A program made the position numbers and the translations under genes. Positions 46,439 through 53,751 of a stretch of 64,000 nt of DNA are shown here, one piece after another. Numbering within the stretch: position 1 is the stretch's first letter; every line of letters starts with the position of its first letter. Location of the stretch: contig OZ244900.1 of assembly GCA_965221595.1 (NCBI GenBank), forward strand, positions 682,001-746,000, in the 5' to 3' direction. Under the pieces are notes generated by a model. It was not told the DNA's origin. It did not search any database and saw only the letters and a program-made list of their open reading frames with translations. The stretch comes from JAAXGX01 sp965221595 (GTDB taxonomy: Bacteria; Acidobacteriota; Vicinamibacteria; Vicinamibacterales; UBA8438).

Positions 46439-47458
46439 TCAAGCCTGGCCGATTCCTCCGTATTGCTGCGCGTAGTACGTGCGGAAAGCCGGATCCGCCT
46501 CCTTGATGGGACGCCACCACCACTCGTTCTCGCGGTACCACTCGACGACCGCACGCAGCCCGGTGTCGAAGTCGACCTGCGGCGTCCAGCCCAGCGCGCG
46601 CAGCTTGCGGGTGTCAAGACGGTACCGGCGGTCATGCCCGGGGCGGTCCGGCACGTGCCGGATGAGCGACGCGGGCCGGCCGACGATGTCCAGGATCCTG
46701 CGTGTGAGCGCTGCGTTCTCCAGCTCGCTGCCGCCGCCGACGTTGTAGGCCTCGCCGGGCTGACCGCATTCGATGAGCAGGTCCAGCGCGCGGCAGTGGT
46801 CGGTGACATGCAGCCAGTCGCGGCGGTGGCGTCCGTCACCGTAGAGCGGGAGCGGAAGATTGTCGAGGGCGTTCGAGACGAACAGTGGAATCATCTTCTC
46901 GGGGAACTGCCGGGGCCCGTAGTTGTTCGAGGCGCGCGCGATCACGACCGGCACGTTGTGAGTGGCCCAGAAGCTGTAGGCCAGCCGGTCCGCGCCGGCC
47001 TTGCTCGCTGCGTACGGGTTCCGCGGGCGCAGTTCGTCGGTCTCGGTCGAGGCGCCGGCGGCCACACTGCCGTACACCTCATCGGTCGAGATCTGCAGGA
47101 AGCGGTGCAGGCCAGGTGCACCGCGGGCCGCGGCGAGCAGCACGAAGGTGCCGTACACGTCGGTTTGAATGAATGCTCCGGCGTCCCGGATCGCGCGGTC
47201 GACATGGGTCTCCGCCGCGAAATGGACGACGATCTCGGCGGCTGTCACCAGCGGCCCGACGACCTGCGCGTCGGCGATGTCCCCGTGTACGAAGCGATGG
47301 CGCGGGTGGTCCATGAACTCGCGGAGGTTCTCGACGCGGCCGGCATAGGTGAGCTTGTCCAGCGTCGTGACGCGCCAGTCGGGATGCGCCGCCAGCGCAT
47401 GCGCAATGAAGTTGCTGCCGATGAAGCCGGCCCCGCCCGTCACAAGGACCTCAACCAT
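46439..47458 (-). CDS. rmlB: dTDP-glucose 4,6-dehydratase
   Basis: Converts dTDP-glucose to dTDP-4-keto-6-deoxyglucose, the second step of dTDP-rhamnose synthesis. The 339-residue extended SDR enzyme has the NAD loop TGGAGFIGSNF, HFAAETHVDRAI, the active-site STDEVYGS and YAASKAGADRL (YxxxK), and RASNNYGPRQFPEKMIPLF. The ATG at 47458 lies 2 bp after the rmlC stop, so it is co-transcribed as the last gene of the rml block. Confidence 0.94.
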   Translation of the reverse strand: MVEVLVTGGAGFIGSNFIAHALAAHPDWRVTTLDKLTYAGRVENLREFMDHPRHRFVHGDIADAQVVGPLVTAAEIVVHFAAETHVDRAIRDAGAFIQTDVYGTFVLLAAARGAPGLHRFLQISTDEVYGSVAAGASTETDELRPRNPYAASKAGADRLAYSFWATHNVPVVIARASNNYGPRQFPEKMIPLFVSNALDNLPLPLYGDGRHRRDWLHVTDHCRALDLLIECGQPGEAYNVGGGSELENAALTRRILDIVGRPASLIRHVPDRPGHDRRYRLDTRKLRALGWTPQVDFDTGLRAVVEWYRENEWWWRPIKEADPAFRTYYAQQYGGIGQA

Positions 47459-47460
47459 CG

Positions 47461-47979
47461 TCAACCATCCTTGCGGCTCCAGTCGTACGGCAGCGAACCG
47501 TGCGGCTCGAGGCGGTACTCGTCCGGATCGTCGTACCGATACACTTCCGTCGGCACGTTGGCCACGATGGCGACCTCCCCACCGATACACTTCCAGCCGT
47601 GATAGACCAGATTGGGCACCTGCACGAGCAGCGGGTTGCGCGTGCCCACGTAGAACTCGTTCACGGCCCCTGCCGTCGGCGAGCCCTCGCGCGTGTCGAC
47701 GAGTACGAGCTTGACCATGCCGCTTACACAGGCGAAGTTGTCGATCTGGCGCTTGTGGTAGTGCCAGGCCTTGACCACTCCGGGATAGGTCGCCGATACG
47801 TAGACCTGTCCGAACTTCTCGAAGAACTCCGCGTCGTCCGCGCGCAGGATCTCCATCAGCCAGCCCCGCTCGTCGGGTATGAGCCGCAGCCGCTTCGTCT
47901 TCACCCCCGCGATCGGGGGCGCCTTGCCGCCTGTCACCGCGAAGTGCGGCGGGCGGTCGACCGATCCGCTCTCTACCAT
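47461..47979 (-). CDS. rmlC: dTDP-4-dehydrorhamnose 3,5-epimerase family protein
   Basis: A 172-residue cupin that by context epimerises dTDP-4-keto-6-deoxyglucose at C3 and C5. It shows DERGWLMEILRADD, VKAWHYHKRQIDNF with the catalytic-type His, and VQVPNLVYHGWKCIG. It is more divergent from E. coli RmlC than rmlA or rmlB are from theirs, so a related keto-sugar epimerase is possible. It overlaps rmlA by 7 bp and sits 2 bp before rmlB. Confidence 0.85.
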   Translation of the reverse strand: MVESGSVDRPPHFAVTGGKAPPIAGVKTKRLRLIPDERGWLMEILRADDAEFFEKFGQVYVSATYPGVVKAWHYHKRQIDNFACVSGMVKLVLVDTREGSPTAGAVNEFYVGTRNPLLVQVPNLVYHGWKCIGGEVAIVANVPTEVYRYDDPDEYRLEPHGSLPYDWSRKDG

Positions 47980-49040
47980 TGCATGCCCACCTCGGAGTTG
48001 TCGCCGAGCATGAACCGGTATGCCGACGGCCGGGCCGGCTGCCGGGAGATGCGCACGTGCCGGCCGATCAGGCTGTCGACGATGCGGTTGGCCAGATCGG
48101 AAATCTCGGCGCCCTCGAGCACGATACTGTGCTCGATCTCGGCGCCCTGGACGAGCACGTCGTTCATTACGGCGGTGTACGGGCCGACGTAGGCCTGCTC
48201 GATGCGGGTCCCCGCGCCGATGATGGCCGGCCCTCGCACGACCGACTGCCGGACGCGGGCGCCGGGCGCCAGCACGACAGCGCCCTCGATGCGGCTCTCT
48301 GCGTCGACCTCGCCCTCGACGCAGCGGTTGCGCGTGGCCAGGATGAGCCGGTTGGCCTCGAGCAGATCCTCGAGCCGGCCGGTGTCCTTCCACCACCCGT
48401 CGACGACGTGCGGGCGCACCGTCTCGCCGTGGTCGATCAGATCCTGAATGGCGTCCGTAATCTCCAGCTCTTCCCTGAAGCTCGGCCTGATCCGCTTGAC
48501 GGCGTCGAAGATGCGGGGCCCGAAGAGGTACACGCCCACGAGGGCGAGGTCGCTCCGTGGCTCGCGCGGCTTCTCCACCAGTCTTATGACGGTGTCGCCG
48601 TCGAGCTCGGCGACGCCGAACCGTTCGGGGTTGGGAACGCGCGTCAGGAGGATCTGGGCCGCGGGCGCGGTTGCCAGGAACTGCTCGACGAACGGCGTGA
48701 TCCCGCGCGCGAGCAGGTTGTCGCCTAGGTACATCACGAACGGCTCCCGCTGCAGGAACGGTTCGCTGATCAGCACCGCGTGCGCCAGACCCCGGGGGGC
48801 GTCCTGCTCGATGTAGGTCACGCTGACGTTCCACGCCGAGCCGTCACCCACCGCGCCCTCGATGTCCGGCCGCGTGTCGCCGACGACGATCCCGATGTCG
48901 CGAATGCCCGCTGCGGCGAGGGCTTCGATGCCGTAGAACAGGACCGGCTTGTTGGCGACCGGCACGAGCTGCTTGGCGCGCGTGTACGTCAACGGACGCA
49001 GGCGCGTGCCCCGGCCGCCGCTGAGGATGAGCCCCTTCAT
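47973..49040 (-). CDS. rmlA: Glucose-1-phosphate thymidylyltransferase (long form with left-handed beta-helix)
   Basis: Makes dTDP-glucose from glucose 1-phosphate and dTTP. The 355-residue protein has the nucleotidyltransferase opening MKGLILSGGRGTRLRPLTYT, VANKPVLFYGIE, MYLGDNLL, VEKPREPRSD and WWKDTGRLEDLLEANR. The C-terminal ~100 residues carry hexapeptide repeats (IEGAVVLAPGARVRQSVV, GAGTRIEQAYVGPYT). This is the long form seen in actinobacterial StrD-type enzymes, not the short E. coli RmlA. It overlaps lptD by one base and rmlC by 7 bp. Confidence 0.9.
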   Translation of the reverse strand: MKGLILSGGRGTRLRPLTYTRAKQLVPVANKPVLFYGIEALAAAGIRDIGIVVGDTRPDIEGAVGDGSAWNVSVTYIEQDAPRGLAHAVLISEPFLQREPFVMYLGDNLLARGITPFVEQFLATAPAAQILLTRVPNPERFGVAELDGDTVIRLVEKPREPRSDLALVGVYLFGPRIFDAVKRIRPSFREELEITDAIQDLIDHGETVRPHVVDGWWKDTGRLEDLLEANRLILATRNRCVEGEVDAESRIEGAVVLAPGARVRQSVVRGPAIIGAGTRIEQAYVGPYTAVMNDVLVQGAEIEHSIVLEGAEISDLANRIVDSLIGRHVRISRQPARPSAYRFMLGDNSEVGMQW

Positions 49041-51382
49041 TACGCTCCCTGACCGAGTCCGAACGCGCCCAGGACGTTGGCGAACGTGCCCAGCCCGGCG
49101 AGTGTGAACGACAGACTGAGGCGCAGGTCGCGCGGCACGCGGGCGCGCGCGCCGAGTCCCTCGAAGTTGAAGGCCTGCAGCTCGCCGCTGATGCCGCAGC
49201 ATTGCGCGTTGTAGTAGACCAGCACCCGCTGCTGCAGGTAGCGGCCGCGCTCCACATCGTAGTGAAAGGAGTAGGCGCCACCCAGCGTATTGTCGCGGGT
49301 CCTCAGGCTCGTGAACGCGTTGAGGTAGTGGTCGAGCCGGCGCAGGTCGTTGAAGCCGCCGAGGCCGTCCACGAAACGGCGCTGGCTCCAACCCGCGGTC
49401 GTCCGCAACCAAGTGCCCAGCCCGATCGAGGCTTCGGCACCCACCGTCCTGAGTGCCATGAACTGTGTGTCGTACTCTGCCCGCAGCGATCCGGAGAGGC
49501 GCCGGGTCAGTTCCGTGCGCACGTCGAGCTGGACGGGAGACAGGTGGCTGGGTGGGGTGTTGCTGAAGCTGGTCCGGAATCCGGGATCGAACTGTGCCGC
49601 GTAGGCGTCGGAGTAGTAGGCCTGCGAGACGATGACGCTGAGGATTTCCCGCGCGGCGGATGCCTGATTGCCCTCGTTGCGGCGGGCGTACAACCGGTTG
49701 TTCACCCCGTAGCGGATGTGGGTGACGTTGCCGGGGATGGCGTCCGTCGCCTCCAGCTGCACGATGCGGTCGAAATCGTCGACCGCGGTCGTCCGCTGCA
49801 AGACGATCCACGGCTCGATGACGTGCTTCATCCGCTCCGCGTACCCGCTGTCAGGGGTGTCCCACACCTTGACGAAGCTCGGGCCCGTGATCTGCGACTG
49901 CAGGTTGAAGAACCCGCGGCCGATGCCTTCGTCGAGCAGCGCGGGCGAGCCCCTCGATGGCCCCGCGCCCACATCGAGGCGCTCGGTCCAGTACGTACCG
50001 CGCCAGGACACCGACGAGTCGATGCTCAGGAAGGGCCAGCGCGAAAACGGGATCTGGAGGACCGGATTGACGTCGAATCGATCGAGCCCCGAGTCGAGCG
50101 TGATCTCAGTCAAGCCCGGCACGATCTCATCGGTGAAAGGATTGATGTCGACCGTCGAGCTGCGCAGCAGGTGCGCGTACTCGGACCGGAACGAGAAGTA
50201 GACGGGCGCGGAAAGCACCTGGCGCTGGCTTTGGTCGAAGGTCACGCGCGGGCCGGCGCCCCAGAGCGTCGACTCGCGGTCGCCGAAGAACGTCTCGTTC
50301 ATCTCGAACGTGCCGTTGAGCTGGTACAGCCCCCACGCGCCGGCCACGTTGGCACTCATGCTGCGTTCGCGGCTCGATGCTTCGAGGATGTTGGTCTGGT
50401 ACTGCTGCTGCACCGTCACGTCCGAGAAGTAGTCGATCCGGCCCCGGACGGACAGGTTGGGTGCCAGCCGGTGGCGGGCGTTACCCCGCAGCTCGTAGCT
50501 CTGACGCGAGGGAAACTCCCGTTCCACGCCGCCCACGGTCAGGTTCGTCTCGCGCTCGCTCAGGAAGTAGGCCTGCAGCCGGCCCTGTGAGCCCCCGCCG
50601 CGCGTGTAGCGGTACTCCGCGCCGCGGCCTTGGCCGGCGCGGGGAAACCAGTCGTGGTAGAAGGTGGCGTCCTGGCTGCGGTTTACGGCCCAGAAGAACG
50701 CGTTGCTCAGGCTCTGTCCGCGAAACGTCGAGGCGCCGTAGGTGGGCATCAGGAAGCCGGTCGCCCGGTCTTCCTCCGGGATCGGGTAGTACATGAACGG
50801 GAGGTACAGCACCGGCACGCCCTTGACTTCGAGAACCGAATTCCTGAGCAGCGCGTGCGAGTCGAGGTCGAGGGTGAGTGTCGAGGCGGTCATTTGCCAG
50901 CGCGGGGTCGGCTGAACGCAGCTCGTGAACCCGCCACGGGTCAGCCGATAGCTGCGTGGCCCGAGCTTTTCGATCACCTCGCCGTAGAAGAGCATGTCCG
51001 GCTCCTGGGTGCCGAACATGCTGCGCTCGATCAGCGCCTCGCCGAGCGTGACCGAGCCGGAGGCGTTGTAGAACGTCGCCGTGCGGTCATCCGTGTTGAA
51101 CTCCGCGCGGTCGCCGGACACCCGGTCGCCCTCGCCCGCGTACACCACGTTGCCGACCGCCACCAGCCGCGACTCGTCGAGGTACACGTCGACCTGATCG
51201 GCGAAGAACCGATAGGCGTCGTCCGTGATCTCCACCTCGCCCGTCAGGCGTACGTGATTGTCGCCGAGCTGCTCGATGCGAAACTGCCGGGAGTTGAAGG
51301 GCAGGGCGGGAAGCAACTGGGCCTGCACGCCTCCGGACGCGCAGGCGAGCCACAGGCAGACGATGCAGGCAAGACGGATCAT
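49040..51382 (-). CDS. lptD: LPS-assembly protein LptD
   Basis: The outer-membrane barrel that inserts lipopolysaccharide into the outer leaflet. The 780-residue protein has a signal peptide (about 1-22). A periplasmic OstA/LptA-like beta-jellyroll follows (about 30-160: EVEITDDAYRFFADQVDVYL, NVVYAGEGDRVSGDRAEF). The large C-terminal barrel contains VKGVPVLYLPFMYYPIPEEDRATGFLMPTYG. ATG 51382 overlaps the folC stop by 4 bp; ATG 51409 is the alternative. It is strong evidence for a diderm envelope. Next to rmlA-C-B, it links LPS export and rhamnose supply in one transcript. Confidence 0.93.
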   Translation of the reverse strand: MIRLACIVCLWLACASGGVQAQLLPALPFNSRQFRIEQLGDNHVRLTGEVEITDDAYRFFADQVDVYLDESRLVAVGNVVYAGEGDRVSGDRAEFNTDDRTATFYNASGSVTLGEALIERSMFGTQEPDMLFYGEVIEKLGPRSYRLTRGGFTSCVQPTPRWQMTASTLTLDLDSHALLRNSVLEVKGVPVLYLPFMYYPIPEEDRATGFLMPTYGASTFRGQSLSNAFFWAVNRSQDATFYHDWFPRAGQGRGAEYRYTRGGGSQGRLQAYFLSERETNLTVGGVEREFPSRQSYELRGNARHRLAPNLSVRGRIDYFSDVTVQQQYQTNILEASSRERSMSANVAGAWGLYQLNGTFEMNETFFGDRESTLWGAGPRVTFDQSQRQVLSAPVYFSFRSEYAHLLRSSTVDINPFTDEIVPGLTEITLDSGLDRFDVNPVLQIPFSRWPFLSIDSSVSWRGTYWTERLDVGAGPSRGSPALLDEGIGRGFFNLQSQITGPSFVKVWDTPDSGYAERMKHVIEPWIVLQRTTAVDDFDRIVQLEATDAIPGNVTHIRYGVNNRLYARRNEGNQASAAREILSVIVSQAYYSDAYAAQFDPGFRTSFSNTPPSHLSPVQLDVRTELTRRLSGSLRAEYDTQFMALRTVGAEASIGLGTWLRTTAGWSQRRFVDGLGGFNDLRRLDHYLNAFTSLRTRDNTLGGAYSFHYDVERGRYLQQRVLVYYNAQCCGISGELQAFNFEGLGARARVPRDLRLSLSFTLAGLGTFANVLGAFGLGQGA

Positions 51383-52722
51383 CCGGACCGGACGCTCGAA
51401 GGATACCATTCGCCTTTCGGCGCCTGCAACGCCGGCTCGGCCAGCAGCTCGCCGACCAGGTACGTGGATCCGACCGCCCCGATGAGGTCGCTGCGGCGCC
51501 AGGCCGTCTCGAGTGCCGCCCGGGGCGACGGGGCTGCGACCACGCTCAGATCCGGCCGCGCCGCCCGCATCCTGGCGATCACCGCGTCCGGCGACAGGGC
51601 GCGCGGGCTGGCCAGCGGCGGGCAGATCGCGGCCGTGACTGCCGACCCGAGCGCGCGTGCCATCCCGCCGACGTCCTTGTCACGGAGTGCCGCGAACAGC
51701 AGCGGCATGCCCCGCGACCACCGCTCGTTGACGTAGGCTGCGAATGCCGCGGCGGCGGCGACGTTGTGGGCCGCGTCCAGTACGATGCGGCGGCGTTCGT
51801 CGACACGGACCACCTCGATGCGCCCCCGCCAGCGGGTGCCCGCCAACCCTTCACGAACGGCGTCGTCGGCGACGCGCAGCCCGTAGCCGCGCAGCTCTTC
51901 GAGGACGCGCACCGCGACGGCCGCATTGTGCGCCTGGTGGCGACCTTGCAGGCTCAGCCGCAATGGCCCGTAGCGGCGCCGGGGCGTCGCCAGTGTCAAT
52001 TCCGTCCACCCGTCACGCAGCGCCACCCCGGATGCCACCTCGCGCAGCGGTTCGATCAGGCGGCAGCCCCGCTCCCGGCAGGCGCGTCGGAACACCGCAA
52101 CCGCATCCGGTTTCGTCTCGCCGACCACGACCAGCGCGCCGGGCTTGATGACCCCGGCCTTCTCGCGCGCGATGTCGGACAGCGTGGTGCCGAGGAACTG
52201 CTGGTGGTCGAGATCGATGGATGGAATCGCCACCGCGATCGGCGAGACGACGTTCGTGGCGTCGAACCGCCCGCCCATCCCGACCTCGAGCACAGCCACC
52301 GCCACCCGCTGCCGGTGGAACAGCGATAGTGCAATCGCGGTGGTTGCCTCGAAGAAGGTCGGCGGCGCCGCCAGCCGGCCGTCGTCGAGCAGGCGTTCGA
52401 CCACCACCCGCAGGCGCCCAGCCTCCGCCGCGAGACTCTCGCGGGCGACCGCCCGTCCGGCCACGGCGAAACGCTCCTCGAGCGCGACGAAGTGGGGGGA
52501 CGTGAAGCGTCCCGTGCGGTAGCCCGCCGCGCGCAGGGCGCTCTCGAGCATGGCGGCCACCGAGCCCTTGCCGTTGGTGCCGGCGACGATGATCGAACGG
52601 AAGGACCGGTCGGGATAGCCCAGGGCTGCGCGCAGGGTCCGGATGTTGTCGAGGCCGAGCTTGACGCCGAACTGCTCGAGGCTGAAGAGGTAGTCGATCG
52701 AGCTGTGCGGGGCACTCGTCAT
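51379..52722 (-). CDS. folC: Folylpolyglutamate / dihydrofolate synthase FolC
   Basis: Adds glutamate residues to folates and, in many bacteria, makes dihydrofolate from dihydropteroate. The 447-residue Mur-ligase relative has FGVKLGLDNIRTLRAALG, the ATP loop VAGTNGKGSVAAML, FTSPHFVALEERF, EVGMGGRFDATN, the carbamylated-lysine region IAREKAGVIKPG and LDAAHNVAAA. It overlaps lptD by 4 bp. It supplies polyglutamylated folate for GlyA, encoded 11 kb away. Confidence 0.94.
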   Translation of the reverse strand: MTSAPHSSIDYLFSLEQFGVKLGLDNIRTLRAALGYPDRSFRSIIVAGTNGKGSVAAMLESALRAAGYRTGRFTSPHFVALEERFAVAGRAVARESLAAEAGRLRVVVERLLDDGRLAAPPTFFEATTAIALSLFHRQRVAVAVLEVGMGGRFDATNVVSPIAVAIPSIDLDHQQFLGTTLSDIAREKAGVIKPGALVVVGETKPDAVAVFRRACRERGCRLIEPLREVASGVALRDGWTELTLATPRRRYGPLRLSLQGRHQAHNAAVAVRVLEELRGYGLRVADDAVREGLAGTRWRGRIEVVRVDERRRIVLDAAHNVAAAAAFAAYVNERWSRGMPLLFAALRDKDVGGMARALGSAVTAAICPPLASPRALSPDAVIARMRAARPDLSVVAAPSPRAALETAWRRSDLIGAVGSTYLVGELLAEPALQAPKGEWYPSSVRSG

Positions 52723-52878
52723 GGCAGCGGTCTGGCAGCCACGCTCCGCGCCGGTAAACCGGCTGGTGCGGCTACGGCCACCGCCACGCGGGGCCGCCGC
52801 GCGCAGTCGAGTCGGGCCAGCACCGTGCGGGCCTTGTTGAACCAGTTCACGGCGCTCCGGCGACTGAACAACCCGGCA

Positions 52879-53523
52879 CTACGTGTGCCCGGTCCGGGGC
52901 ACGTAGTAGCGCGTGCCCCGGCCCATGTCCCGAAACTGTCTAACGAGGTCGTCCATGGCCGCGGCGTCCCAATCGAATGCGAGCTGCGACGTCTCCACCA
53001 CGAGCAGCGGCGTATCGCTGTAGTGGAAGAAGAAGTGGTTGTAGGCATCGTTCAGCTCGCCGAGATAGTCGTCGTCGGGCAACGCAGCGGTCGCGTCGCG
53101 CTGGCGCCGGTGCCGGGCGCGTCGGCGCAGCACGTCGGAAGTGGCCTGGAGATAGACGACCAGGTCGGGAGCGACGACGTCCGCCGCCAGCAGGTCGTAG
53201 AGCCTCTGGTAGATGAAGAGCTCGTTGTCGTCCAGGTTCAGATAGGCGTAGATCTTGTCCTTGTCGAAAAGATAGTCCGAGATCGTGACCTGGCTGAACA
53301 GATCGGTCTGGCGCAGCTCCGCCTGCTGCCGGTGGCGGGCGAGCAGCGAGAACAACTGGGCCTGGAACGCCGCTCCCGGCCGGCCGCTGTACAGGTCCGC
53401 GATGAAGGGGTTGTCCGTCTCTTCCAGGATGGTTGCGGCGTCGAGCCTGAGCCCGAGGTGCCGGGCGAGGACGGTCTTGCCCACGCCGATGGGACCCTCT
53501 ATCGCCAGGTAGCGGAAGTCCAA
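52879..53523 (-). CDS. Deoxynucleoside kinase (dGK/dAK/dCK family)
   Basis: Phosphorylates deoxynucleosides in the salvage pathway. The 214-residue protein has Walker A EGPIGVGKTVLARHL, the substrate-binding ETDNPFIADLYSG, and QLFSLLARHRQQ. The ERS-like region is replaced by DYLFDKDKIYAYLNL, and a lid-type RRRARHRRQRD follows. The start is taken as TTG 53523 (LDFRYLAIEG). An ATG at 53568 would add 15 residues, but these lie in the family 1 repeat at 53541-53718 and are not conserved-looking. TATACT (minus strand, about 53534-53539) just upstream may be a -10 element. The C-terminal codons and TAG form a 7-bp CTACGTG/CACGTAG hairpin. folC follows after 156 bp with nothing recognisable between. 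Confidence 0.82.
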   Translation of the reverse strand: MDFRYLAIEGPIGVGKTVLARHLGLRLDAATILEETDNPFIADLYSGRPGAAFQAQLFSLLARHRQQAELRQTDLFSQVTISDYLFDKDKIYAYLNLDDNELFIYQRLYDLLAADVVAPDLVVYLQATSDVLRRRARHRRQRDATAALPDDDYLGELNDAYNHFFFHYSDTPLLVVETSQLAFDWDAAAMDDLVRQFRDMGRGTRYYVPRTGHT

Positions 53524-53540
53524 GATGCAGCGGAGTATAG

Positions 53541-53718
53541 CAGCCTGCAGCGAAGGGTCCCGCTGCATTCGACGGTCGCTGCATCCCGTAGTAGTAGTAG
53601 GAAAGGACCGCGACCGTTCTTCAGCCGGGTCGCATATGCCCGCCAGGCTTCTTCGTCACGCCTTGTCAGTCCGGCACTTCGCCAGTCCGGGTGCGACGCA
53701 GGGTTTCTCCATGGGCTG
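53541..53718 (-). repeat. Dispersed palindromic repeat family 1, copy 3 (inverted)
   Basis: Read on the minus strand from 53718, it follows copy 1: CAGCCCATGGAGAAACCC for CAGCCCGTGGTGAAACCC, then GGACTGACAAGGCGTGACGA for GGGCTGACGAGGCGTGACGA, then CGACC, CGTCGAATGCAGCGGG and a CAGGCTG end. It lies between the divergent kinase and HEAT-cyclophilin genes. A short CTA triplet run (minus strand, near 53590) interrupts it. Confidence 0.65.
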
Positions 53719-53751
53719 CCGGCAGTCCCGCGGCGCGTGCTACCATGGCGC

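Noticed and set aside
53524..53568. Deoxynucleoside kinase starting at ATG 53568
   Set aside because: The extra 15 codons fall largely within the inverted family 1 repeat and show no family similarity. TTG 53523 gives the expected N-terminus.
52492..53751. N-terminal extension of the HEAT-cyclophilin protein back to 52492
   Set aside because: It is antisense to folC and the kinase, with no conserved sequence. The lipobox fixes the real N-terminus near 53752.
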